From Nibrella saemangeumensis (GTDB lineage Bacteria; Bacteroidota; Bacteroidia; Cytophagales; Spirosomataceae), in NCBI RefSeq assembly GCF_039541915.1, contig NZ_BAABHD010000002.1, positions 106,385 through 170,384 of the forward strand: a stretch of DNA of 64,000 nt, read 5' to 3'. Under the pieces are notes generated by a model. The model did no database searches and was not told where the DNA came from. It was given only the letters and a program-made list of their open reading frames with translations. The position numbers and the translations under genes were made by a program. Shown here in pieces: positions 43,889 through 52,729 of this stretch. Position 1 is the stretch's first letter; each line of letters begins with the position of its first letter.

Positions 43889-44131
43889 TTAGCGCTGGGA
43901 GTCACTTTGCTCCTTAGTACCTTCCTTAATGTATTCTTTGCGGGCAGTATCCAGTTCCGACTGCTCTTCGCGGACGTCCGAACTGTCACCTTCCTCTTTT
44001 GCTTCCTGAACATCTTTATATTCGTCCTGTACCTCTTCGGCTTTATTCTCGGTTTTGGAGTCGCAACTGAATTGGGCCATACTGCCCATGATTGTCAAAG
44101 CAAGAGCCAGTGTCCACTGTTTCGTTTTCAT
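43889..44131 (-). CDS. Small, highly charged lipoprotein
   Basis: An 80-residue protein with a lipoprotein signal (MGSMAQFSC, Cys near 23) and a mature region of about 57 residues composed almost entirely of Glu, Asp, Lys, Ser and Gln (e.g. EEVQDEYKDVQEAKEEG), predicted as a disordered or single-helix segment. No known family. Composition and position between the LLM oxidoreductase and the trehalose operon fit a stress-induced envelope protein, by inference. Confidence 0.65.
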   Translation of the reverse strand: MKTKQWTLALALTIMGSMAQFSCDSKTENKAEEVQDEYKDVQEAKEEGDSSDVREEQSELDTARKEYIKEGTKEQSDSQR

Positions 44132-44209
44132 AGTATCTGTCGTTAAAATAAGTTAATGCTTACGTATACGGCAATAACCGCTCTATATGCCTGATGTTCA
44201 AAAAACATA

Positions 44210-44250
44210 CCAATCTGGCTCCGACTCTACCAGTCGGAGCCAGATATTGG
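44210..44250 (-). terminator. Terminator of the glgX-treZ-treY::malQ operon
   Basis: TCTGGCTCCGACT pairs perfectly with AGTCGGAGCCAGA over a 5-base loop, extended by CCAA/TTGG. The leftward transcript continues GTATGTTTTTTG, a good T-tract. It lies about 115 bases after the operon's last stop at 44367. Confidence 0.75.
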
Positions 44251-44366
44251 GAAGTATCCTGTAAAACGCCATGGAAGAGTTAGTAATTTCTGCCCTCGGA
44301 ATGAGAAAGTGTCTATATACCGAGCGCCTGCGGTGCTTTTATTTTTGATTCTTTTTGTGGTTACCC

Positions 44367-47300
44367 TTAGCCCCGATTAAACATCTTGGTCATTTTCTTC
44401 AGCCACTTTTCTGCTTCCGGCGTTAACTGTCCCGGCTTTAGCCGCCACTGCCAGTTATTTTCGCCCGAACCGGGGGTATTGAGCCGGGCGGTTTCGTCCA
44501 GCCCCAGTACATCCTGGATGGGCAGCATGGCAATTCGGGCGACGGAGCCATAAATAAGCCGCGCCAATACCTGATGAACGTCTTTTTCCCGTACCGAACC
44601 GCCAACGTACTGCTCCAGCCGCTTGCGGTCGGCTTTGCCGGCGTCTTTCCGATACCAGCCCACGGTTGTGTTGTTGTCGTGCGTACCCGTATAGGCTACA
44701 CAGTTAGTGGTGTTGTAGTTATGCGGGATATGCTCCGTTACCGGCAGGGAGTCGTTAAAGGCAAACTGCACCACCCGCATACCGGGCAGGTTAAATTCAT
44801 CCCGCAACTGATATACCGGTTCATCAATATCACCCAAATCTTCGGCTACCAGTGACAAATGGCCGAGTTCTGCTTCCAGGATCTGGAAGAGCTCGGAACG
44901 TGGACCGCGTTTCCACTCCCCGTTGCGGGCGGTTTTCTCCCCGGCCGGCACATCCCAGAAGTCGGCAAAAGCGCGGAAATGGTCGAGTCGCAACAGGTCA
45001 AACAACTGCATATTTTTCCGGATGCGCTGTATCCACCAATCATAGCCGCGCTCTTTCAGCACATCCCATTTGAAGGTAGGCATACCCCAGAGCTGGCCGT
45101 CTTCGCTGAAGTAATCGGGTGGTACGCCCGCCACACCCGTCATTTTACCGTCTTCATCAACATTAAAAATATCGGGGTTCGACCATACATCAACGGAGTC
45201 GTAGCTAATATAGAACGGCAGATCACCAAAGAGCTGAACGCCATGGTTGTTGCAATACGCTTTGAACTCCCGCCAATGTTTAGCAAAGACAAACTGCAGC
45301 CATTTTATCCTGTGCAGATCCTCCGCATGATCGTCGGTAAATGCCCGAAGGGCTTCCGACTGCCGCTTTTTGTATTTATCCGGCCACTGAAACCACGGTT
45401 TTCCTTTATGCTGTTGCTTGAGAGCCAGGTAAATGGCAAAATCGTCGAGCCAGCTGGCCTCCTGCTCGCAGAACTGATCAAACGCCTGCTGCAGGGCGGG
45501 CGGTGCGCTTTTCACAAAGTTGGCATATGCTTTGTCAAAAATCTTCTCCTTCACCCGCTCGGCGGCTGCAAAATCTACTTTGTCGGATTGTGCCTGATGG
45601 TATTTCTTTACATCTCTGGCCTCTAGCAAGCCCTCCTCTACCAGAAGATCGGGACTTATCAGCAGCGTATTACCGGCTATGCTGCTGATGGCACTATAGG
45701 GAGAATGGCCCTGCGCCTGCTCAGTTACGTTGAGGGGCAGTAGCTGCCAGTATTTCTGACGGCTGCGGTAGAGAAAATCGGCAAACGTACGGGCCTCCGG
45801 CCCCATATCTCCAATACCAAATGGTGAAGGCAATGAGGTAATTGACAGCAAAATACCGGCCGCCCGATTGGTAACGGGCTGTTGCATTTTCAAAACGGCC
45901 AGCGGAAGTCGTTTGAAGATGTCTTTAACGGCAATGTCGTTGTCGTGTTTGTCTTTGGTCTTCAGCAGCAGGTGTTCCCACTCATCCGGCGCCTGTTGTG
46001 GAAGCACAATGCGGGTATCTTTCCAGTCAAAATCCTGCACATCGTCTTTCGACTTCCGGACCAGCTCTGCCAGATGGAGCGGTACAGCCACAATGTACCA
46101 GGTCTGCTGATGCTGCCGGGCAAACGCCAGCACATTGTCCTTGAATTTTCCTTCTACGGCCAGCGGTATATACTGTCCATTGGTAAACACCTCGGCCTGT
46201 TCCTTTCGCTCGTTTAGCAGCGTATGGACGAGCCAAAGCTTAATGCGGGCGTCGAAACGGTTTTTCCATAGCTCTTTTAACAAGGCACCGGGCTTCTCCT
46301 TACTCCTGGCTTCCAGTTCTTCCAGCCACTGCTCCCGCTGGCCGTAACTTACCGCCCGCCGATTGTCGGGGTCTACCAGGCTCAAATCCCACAGTTCGGT
46401 ACCTTGATACACATCGGGTACGCCGGGGCAGGTAAATTTCAGTACCACCTGCGCCAGAGAGTTAACAACGCCAAAATCGACCACCTTTTGGTGGAGCTTC
46501 TGAAAGCTCTTCCAGAACGGGCCTTTATGGTCCAGCAGCCCAGCGGCAAAGTCTTTGGTTGCCTGCTCGTATGTTTCGTTGGGTGTGGTCCAGTTGGAGT
46601 GCTGTTTGGCTTCCCGCAGCGCTTTTTCCAGATACGCCTGTAACCGGTTTTTATAATCGTCTTCATCCTGATTTGGCATCCGGTAAGAGCCAATCAGAGT
46701 CTGGTAAATGAAATACTCATCGTTGATGTCAGGAGCACCGTCTTTCTTCAGGCCGGCATTGAGCCGCTGCCACTCCTGTACAGCTTCTATCCACTCATCG
46801 GCCAGGTCGGTCAGCACATTCAGGCGGGCGCGCACATCTTCACCCCGTTTGGTGTCGTGGGTGGCGGTAGCGTTGATGGAAAGCGGCCAGTTCTGCTGCC
46901 GCTCCTGCATTTTCCGGTGAAACTCTCCGGGAGAGACCCCAAAAGCTTCAAGGGAATCGCCTACCTCATTATGGCCGATGAAACGATTGTAAGTGTACAT
47001 AAGGGTATCCTCTACACCTTTAGCCATAAGCGGTCCCGTAAACTGCATGCAACGCTGGTAGAAGCGTAGCGCATTACGATTGTACTCCTCATCGCCTTCG
47101 GCGGGTTTGCGAAGCAGTACGTTCTCCAGTAAAGCAACAGCCGCACCCAGCTCCGGTTTACGCTCCCGAACGCCATTCAACATCTCCTGCACAGCCGCAG
47201 CCTCTTCGGAGCCCAATGGGAAGCGGTTGCCATAATAGCGGTATACGGGACATTGAATCAGCAGTTCACCGATAGCCTCTTTTAATACCTCGGGCCTTAT

Positions 47301-48599
47301 CTCACTAAGCGTTTGTTCTTCCGCCAGGTTTAACACCAGAAAAAGCTGATACAGGTTTTCGTGTTCCCCGCCCATATGCTCCTGAAGTATGTGGGCTTTC
47401 TTCTGGAATATCTGCTCCTGAATGGGCGTGGTGTCGCCAACCAGATTCTGGTAAAATCGGGTAAAGACCGCTTCGTTCTGCTTTTGGGTGAACAGATTAT
47501 TGACAATGGACAGGAAATCATACCCGGTATTGCCCTGAATAGGCCAGTTTTTCGGAATATCCTCGCCCGGCTCCAGAATTTTCTCCACTATAATATAGGT
47601 TTCATCGCCGGTCATCTCGCGCAGGTTCTCCAGGTAGCCAGTGGGGTCGAACAGGCCGTCGATATGGTCAATGCGCAGGCCCTGAAATATGCCCTGCTCC
47701 ACCATGGATTTTATCAGGACGTGGTAATGATCAAAAACGTCTTTGTCCTGAATGTTCAGGCAAATCAGGCTGTTGACGGTAAAGAAGCGCCGGTAATTGA
47801 TCTGCTTATCGGTTTCGCCGTAGTAGCAGAGACGGTAGATCTGCTCATCGGAAATCTGCTTCAGCCGCTCCTTATCCTCGTTTACGGCTTTCAGGCAAGC
47901 GTCAACTGACGATTTTACTACCTCATTTTTCATCAGCGAACCCAATTGCTGCCGCAACTCCTCCCAGCGGGTGGCGTAAGCTTTGGGCTCAGCAATATCA
48001 TGTAAGTCTTTAATCTGGTCGATCAACTGCTGAAGGGCATCAGCGGGTTGTTCGGTGCCAGACTTAAGGATGGTCGCGTAAGACCGCAGGTGTAGCGGAT
48101 AGTCTGTATCGTAATACCGGAACCAGAACCGGTTGTCCTCATACACAATCGCCAACTCACCTCTGTCGAGGACTTCTTCCAGCGAAGCCCCCAGAAAGGG
48201 CACCATAATGCGCCCCCGGTAGAGTTTACCCGTCCAGGCGACATCAAAGAAGGCCGCATATTCAGAAATCTGCCCTTTTTCGAGTACATCAATCAGCCAG
48301 GGGTTATCGGGGTGGAACGCCATGTGGTTCGGCACAATGTCCTGCAGCCAGCCGATGCCCCGGTCTTTCAGGCTTTGACTTACTTCCTGAAGTTGTTTTT
48401 TGGTTCCGATACCCGGGTTAGCCCGGTGGGGGTTTACGCCATCGTAACCGTGTGTACTGTCGGCGGGGGCTTCAAAGATAGGTGAGGCATAGACAGTACC
48501 AACCCCCAGCTTCTGGAGGTACGGAATAATGCGGTCTAAATCGTCGAATGTGAACTCACCATGAAACTGTAATCGGTAGGTAGCAACGGGATTATACAT
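44367..48599 (-). CDS. Malto-oligosyltrehalose synthase / 4-alpha-glucanotransferase fusion
   Basis: A 1,410-residue bifunctional protein starting at 48599 (MYNPVATYRLQFHGEF). Residues 1 to about 905 are TreY (GH13), which rearranges the reducing-end glucose of maltodextrin to a trehalosyl unit: DIVPNHMAFH, GLRIDHIDGLFDP (nucleophile Asp) and YIIVEKILEPGE (acid Glu). From about 913 a complete GH77 MalQ follows: AAGILLSITSLPSPFGIGDMG, LFGDLPFYISYDSVDVWSNP, LLRLDHFRAFADFW (nucleophile), LVAEDLGDI (acid) and YTGTHDNNTTVGW. No stop or frameshift lies at the junction. MalQ would re-extend short maltodextrins left by trehalose release. Its ATG overlaps the treZ stop by 8 bases. Confidence 0.93.
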   Translation of the reverse strand: MYNPVATYRLQFHGEFTFDDLDRIIPYLQKLGVGTVYASPIFEAPADSTHGYDGVNPHRANPGIGTKKQLQEVSQSLKDRGIGWLQDIVPNHMAFHPDNPWLIDVLEKGQISEYAAFFDVAWTGKLYRGRIMVPFLGASLEEVLDRGELAIVYEDNRFWFRYYDTDYPLHLRSYATILKSGTEQPADALQQLIDQIKDLHDIAEPKAYATRWEELRQQLGSLMKNEVVKSSVDACLKAVNEDKERLKQISDEQIYRLCYYGETDKQINYRRFFTVNSLICLNIQDKDVFDHYHVLIKSMVEQGIFQGLRIDHIDGLFDPTGYLENLREMTGDETYIIVEKILEPGEDIPKNWPIQGNTGYDFLSIVNNLFTQKQNEAVFTRFYQNLVGDTTPIQEQIFQKKAHILQEHMGGEHENLYQLFLVLNLAEEQTLSEIRPEVLKEAIGELLIQCPVYRYYGNRFPLGSEEAAAVQEMLNGVRERKPELGAAVALLENVLLRKPAEGDEEYNRNALRFYQRCMQFTGPLMAKGVEDTLMYTYNRFIGHNEVGDSLEAFGVSPGEFHRKMQERQQNWPLSINATATHDTKRGEDVRARLNVLTDLADEWIEAVQEWQRLNAGLKKDGAPDINDEYFIYQTLIGSYRMPNQDEDDYKNRLQAYLEKALREAKQHSNWTTPNETYEQATKDFAAGLLDHKGPFWKSFQKLHQKVVDFGVVNSLAQVVLKFTCPGVPDVYQGTELWDLSLVDPDNRRAVSYGQREQWLEELEARSKEKPGALLKELWKNRFDARIKLWLVHTLLNERKEQAEVFTNGQYIPLAVEGKFKDNVLAFARQHQQTWYIVAVPLHLAELVRKSKDDVQDFDWKDTRIVLPQQAPDEWEHLLLKTKDKHDNDIAVKDIFKRLPLAVLKMQQPVTNRAAGILLSITSLPSPFGIGDMGPEARTFADFLYRSRQKYWQLLPLNVTEQAQGHSPYSAISSIAGNTLLISPDLLVEEGLLEARDVKKYHQAQSDKVDFAAAERVKEKIFDKAYANFVKSAPPALQQAFDQFCEQEASWLDDFAIYLALKQQHKGKPWFQWPDKYKKRQSEALRAFTDDHAEDLHRIKWLQFVFAKHWREFKAYCNNHGVQLFGDLPFYISYDSVDVWSNPDIFNVDEDGKMTGVAGVPPDYFSEDGQLWGMPTFKWDVLKERGYDWWIQRIRKNMQLFDLLRLDHFRAFADFWDVPAGEKTARNGEWKRGPRSELFQILEAELGHLSLVAEDLGDIDEPVYQLRDEFNLPGMRVVQFAFNDSLPVTEHIPHNYNTTNCVAYTGTHDNNTTVGWYRKDAGKADRKRLEQYVGGSVREKDVHQVLARLIYGSVARIAMLPIQDVLGLDETARLNTPGSGENNWQWRLKPGQLTPEAEKWLKKMTKMFNRG

Positions 48600-50433
48600 G
48601 GCTGGTATAGAGTAAGAAAGATTCCGGCTGTAAGGTAAGGGTTGATGGGCTCGAAACAAATTCAGGCGCTAAGAATCCATTACCCCACTGTGAATCAGCC
48701 GAATCCAGTATTTTTTTCCATTGTCCGCTGTGGCGGTCAAGGCTTACAGCCTGTTGTTCTTTAGCGAAATTCATTAAGGCCAGGATATGCTGCTCGTTAT
48801 ACCAGCGGTGCAGGATCAACGTCTGCCGGCTTTCGTCGGCTTCTGCTTCTACATACCGGCGGTTCAGATGCCGCAGAGCCGGGTGCAGCTTACGGAGTGC
48901 TATAAGCGTCCGGTAATAGTTGAACAGCTTCTGATGTGGCCCCTGCTCCACCAACTGCCATTGTAGTTTCGACTGCTGAAAGGTCTCCTCCTGCGTTGGG
49001 TCGGGTGCTTCCCCTTCCAGGTGGAAATAAGCAAATTCAGCCTTACGCCCTTTACGCACCGCTTCAGCTAAGTCGGGGTCGGTGTGGCTCACAAAGTACA
49101 GAAACGGGTTTAGCTCACTATACTCCTCGCCCATAAACAGCATTGGCAGATACGGACTGACCAGCACCGCACCGGCAACCAGCTTCTGCATCTCAAAGCT
49201 GACCAGTTGCCCAAGACGCTCACCCATCATGCGGTTACCGACCTGGTCATGGTTCTGCGTAAACACCACAAACTGCTGACCGGGATTCTTTTCAGCCTTA
49301 ATACCAAACCGTTTATTCCGGTGTGGTGAATACTGCCCATCGTACACATACGCATCCCGATACGCTTTGGCCAGGTGACTGATACCGGTAAAATCGGAGT
49401 AGTAGCCGCTCTGATCGCCGGTGGCCGTTACCCGGAGTGCGTGGTGAAACTCGTCGATCCATTGCGCATCCATGCCGTAGCCCTGCTCTTCCAGCGGGTT
49501 GATAAACCGGGTATCGTTCAGGTCCAGCTCCACAATGAGGTAATGCTGCCGCCCCGTTTCCGCCATCAGTTGATCAACGTGCTGCTTGATCTCCCGAAGG
49601 ATATGCGTAGGGCTAAAATCCTTTATAGCGTGAACGGCATCCAGCCGCAGCGCATCAATGTGAAAATCCCGGAACCACATCAGCGCATTTTCAATAAAAT
49701 ATCGCCGGACGCCATCGCACCAGGCATCTTCGAAATTGATAGCCCGGCCCCAGGGTGTAATGTATTTGGTTGTAAAATAGGGCGCAAAGTCACTGAAGTA
49801 GTTGCCCTCCGGCCCCATATGATTGTACACTACGTCGAGCACAACGGCAATGCCCTTTTCGTGACAGGCGTTAACGAGGTGCTGCAGGCCCCGTGCCCCG
49901 CCATAGGAGTGCTGCACCGCATTAGGGTAAACGCCATCGTAACCCCAGTTGCGGGAGCCGGGAAACTGCGCTACAGGCATTATTTCGATGGCGTTGACGC
50001 CCAACTCCTTCAGGTAGTCCAGCTTCCCTTCGATGGCAGCAAAGGTACCTTCCGGCGTAAAGGTGCCGGTATGAAGTTCGTACATGACGTACTGATCGAG
50101 CGGCAGGTTATTCCACGACTGGTCTGTCCACCGAAAATCCTGCAGGTCGATGGCCTGAGAGGCCCCATGAACGCCCTCCGGCTGAGCCAGCGAAGTTGGG
50201 TCCGGACGCTCCGTTTCGCCGTTTAAAAGAAATTTATAGAAGTCACCGGGTTGAAGTTCATCCGTTGTTAGTGACCAGTAGCCGTACTCCGTTTTGGTCA
50301 GCGGCAGGCGTTTATCATTCTTCAGCAACCGAATTTCTACGGTTTCTGACGGCGGTGACCATAACAGGACCTCTGCCTTTCCTTCCCGAAATGTAACCCC
50401 TAACGAACGTTGATCGGTAAAGACTGAATTCAT
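48592..50433 (-). CDS. treZ: Malto-oligosyltrehalose trehalohydrolase
   Basis: A 613-residue GH13 enzyme that hydrolyses the bond next to the terminal trehalosyl unit, releasing trehalose. It has an N-terminal E-set domain (about 1-95), the catalytic barrel with MPVAQFPGSRNWGYDGVYPNAVQ, IDALRLDAVHAIKDFS (nucleophile Asp), LIVELDLNDTRF (acid Glu) and FTQNHDQVGNR, and a C-terminal beta domain. Its start overlaps the glgX stop by four bases (ATGA). Confidence 0.95.
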   Translation of the reverse strand: MNSVFTDQRSLGVTFREGKAEVLLWSPPSETVEIRLLKNDKRLPLTKTEYGYWSLTTDELQPGDFYKFLLNGETERPDPTSLAQPEGVHGASQAIDLQDFRWTDQSWNNLPLDQYVMYELHTGTFTPEGTFAAIEGKLDYLKELGVNAIEIMPVAQFPGSRNWGYDGVYPNAVQHSYGGARGLQHLVNACHEKGIAVVLDVVYNHMGPEGNYFSDFAPYFTTKYITPWGRAINFEDAWCDGVRRYFIENALMWFRDFHIDALRLDAVHAIKDFSPTHILREIKQHVDQLMAETGRQHYLIVELDLNDTRFINPLEEQGYGMDAQWIDEFHHALRVTATGDQSGYYSDFTGISHLAKAYRDAYVYDGQYSPHRNKRFGIKAEKNPGQQFVVFTQNHDQVGNRMMGERLGQLVSFEMQKLVAGAVLVSPYLPMLFMGEEYSELNPFLYFVSHTDPDLAEAVRKGRKAEFAYFHLEGEAPDPTQEETFQQSKLQWQLVEQGPHQKLFNYYRTLIALRKLHPALRHLNRRYVEAEADESRQTLILHRWYNEQHILALMNFAKEQQAVSLDRHSGQWKKILDSADSQWGNGFLAPEFVSSPSTLTLQPESFLLYTSHV

Positions 50434-52556
50434 ACTAATGGTTGTTTGAGCAGTACTACCGAGCGCCCTTCTACTTCGATGGTGTCGCCGGCTTCATAAA
50501 ACGTGCTTTCGTCGGCTACCTTGTTTTCACTGGTATCCAGCACCTCAACCCACTGATTGCCCCACCGTTCGGGGGGTAACCGGAACGTAAGAGGCTCATG
50601 GTGCGCGTTGAAAATAATGTAAAAGCTATCGTCCAGAATCTTTTCCCCCTTCGGCCCGACGGAGCGGATACCCCGCCCGTTCAGAAAAACCCCTAAGGAT
50701 TTAGCGTAATCATGTCGCCAGTTTTCTTCGCTCATCTCGGTACCATCCGGCTGAAACCAGGCAATATCCTCCAGACCAACACCTTTGATCGGCTGCCCTT
50801 TAAACCACCGGCGCCGACGAAACGTAGGGTGCTTGGTCCGCAGCCGGATCAATTTTCGGGTAAACTCCAGGAGGGTTTTGTCGGCATTCTCCCAGTCGAG
50901 CCAGGAGATTTCGTTATCCTGACAGTAAGCGTTGTTGTTGCCGTGCTGCGTCCGGCCAAACTCGTCGCCGGCTACCAGCATGGGTACCCCCTGGGAGAGA
51001 AACAGCGTGGTCAGGAAGTTCCGCTTCTGGCGGTCGCGCAGTTCGTTTATCGCCTTACTTTTAGTTGGCCCCTCCACCCCGCAGTTCCAGGAGCGGTTAT
51101 GGTTGTCGCCGTCCATGTTGTTCTCCCCATTGGCCATATTGTGCTTTTCGTTGTATGACACCAGGTCGTACAGCGTAAAGCCATCGTGGGCTGTTACAAA
51201 GTTGACGCTGGCAGTGGGTCGGCGGTAGTCGTCGCGGTACAGGTCGGAACTGCCCGTAAAGCGCTCGGCAAACTCGGCCAGCATGCTGTCAGCTCCGCGC
51301 CAGTAGTCCCGGATGCAGTCGCGGTATTTGCCGTTCCACTCGGCCCAGCCGGGCGGAAACTTGCCCACTAGATAGCCCCCTTCGCCAATATCCCAGGGTT
51401 CGGCAATCAGTTTCACCTGCGAAATGACCGGGTCCTGGTGAATAATATCGAAGAACGAGCCCAGCCGATCTACTGCGTGCAGCTCCCGCGCCAGCGTAGC
51501 CGCCAGATCGAAGCGGAAGCCGTCGACATGCATTTCCAGTATCCAGTACCGCAGGCTGTCCATGATGAGCCGGAGCACGTTGGGCTGCATGGCGTTCAGG
51601 GTATTGCCGGTACCGGTGTAATCCATGTAATAGCGTCCATCGCCGGCCAGGCGGTAATACGACGCATTATCAATACCCCGGAACGAAAGCGTAGGGCCCA
51701 GGTGGCTGCCTTCGCCGGTATGGTTGTATACCACGTCCATAATAACTTCAATACCCGCCTTGTGCAGTTCTCTCACCATCGTTTTAAACTCGGTGACCTG
51801 ACCGCCCAGCGTGCCGCTGCCGGAATAACGCACATCGGGCGCGAAGTAGCCGATGGTATTATAGCCCCAGTAATTGGTTAAACCGCACTCTTTCAGATGC
51901 CGGTCGGCCACGAAATGGTGTACCGGCATCAGCTCCAGGGCCGTAATGCCTAATTCTTTAAGATAGCTGATGGTTACCGGATGTGCCAGCGCTGCATAGG
52001 TGCCGCGAATCTCCTCCGGTATATCCGGGCATAGCTTCGTGAAGCCTTTCACGTGTGCTTCGTAAATAATCGTTTTGTGGTAGGAGATTTTCGGGGGCTT
52101 GTCGCCATCCCAGTCAAACGCGGAGTCGACCACCACCGACCGCGGTATGTATGGTGCACTATCCGTACCGCTGAAGCTCAGGTCTTCATCCGGATGGCCC
52201 AATTCGTAGCCGAACAGTGCATCGTGCCAGTCGATTGTCCCCGAAATTGCTTTAGCGTAGGGGTCGATCAGCAGTTTATTCGGGTTATAGCGATGGCCGT
52301 TACCCGGCTCGTATGGCCCGTATACCCGATACCCATACAGTTGGCCAGGCTCCAGACCAGGTACATAGACATGCCATACATGATGGGACCGCTCACTGAT
52401 TCTTATTTTAACGGATTCGGTATCATCTTCTCTGGTCTGAAACAGGCATAAATCGACCCCATAGGCGTTATCGGCATAGAGCGCAAAGTTTACGCCTTCG
52501 CCATCCCAGGTAGCGCCCAACGGAAAAGGACTTCCCGGATAAACCTCAATGTTCAT
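50430..52556 (-). CDS. glgX: Glycogen debranching enzyme GlgX/TreX type
   Basis: A 708-residue GH13 isoamylase-type enzyme that removes alpha-1,6 branches. An N-terminal CBM48 domain (PGSPFPLGATWDGEGVNFALY) precedes the catalytic barrel: VIMDVVYNHTGEG, VDGFRFDLAATLAREL (nucleophile), LIAEPWDIGEGGY (acid) and FVTAHDGFTLYDLVSYN. As first gene of the glgX-treZ-treY::malQ operon it would supply linear maltodextrins for trehalose production. No clear -7 element was seen in the 173-bp spacer upstream. Confidence 0.95.
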   Translation of the reverse strand: MNIEVYPGSPFPLGATWDGEGVNFALYADNAYGVDLCLFQTREDDTESVKIRISERSHHVWHVYVPGLEPGQLYGYRVYGPYEPGNGHRYNPNKLLIDPYAKAISGTIDWHDALFGYELGHPDEDLSFSGTDSAPYIPRSVVVDSAFDWDGDKPPKISYHKTIIYEAHVKGFTKLCPDIPEEIRGTYAALAHPVTISYLKELGITALELMPVHHFVADRHLKECGLTNYWGYNTIGYFAPDVRYSGSGTLGGQVTEFKTMVRELHKAGIEVIMDVVYNHTGEGSHLGPTLSFRGIDNASYYRLAGDGRYYMDYTGTGNTLNAMQPNVLRLIMDSLRYWILEMHVDGFRFDLAATLARELHAVDRLGSFFDIIHQDPVISQVKLIAEPWDIGEGGYLVGKFPPGWAEWNGKYRDCIRDYWRGADSMLAEFAERFTGSSDLYRDDYRRPTASVNFVTAHDGFTLYDLVSYNEKHNMANGENNMDGDNHNRSWNCGVEGPTKSKAINELRDRQKRNFLTTLFLSQGVPMLVAGDEFGRTQHGNNNAYCQDNEISWLDWENADKTLLEFTRKLIRLRTKHPTFRRRRWFKGQPIKGVGLEDIAWFQPDGTEMSEENWRHDYAKSLGVFLNGRGIRSVGPKGEKILDDSFYIIFNAHHEPLTFRLPPERWGNQWVEVLDTSENKVADESTFYEAGDTIEVEGRSVVLLKQPLV

Positions 52557-52729
52557 ATTGAAAGAGAATTAGTTAGTGTTCAGGAATGTTTTCCATTAGT
52601 GAAGGAATTCGGAAACGGTCCGTTCATATAACTGAAAACTCCGGCGGACTTCTAAAAATTTACCTGACTACCCGAACGCACTAACCGGCGGTTGCCTGCG
52701 TTCCTTATCGTAAGCGCATCCAATACTTT

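Noticed and set aside
44208..44276. Short minus-strand ORF of about 24 codons across the operon terminator
   Set aside because: It merely reads through the hairpin arms; no spacing or composition support.
44859..45626. 255-codon plus-strand frame
   Set aside because: Antisense to the MalQ half of the fusion; no protein-like motifs.
49375..50226. 283-codon plus-strand frame
   Set aside because: Lies wholly antisense to treZ, whose catalytic motifs are intact; composition is that of a reverse-strand shadow.
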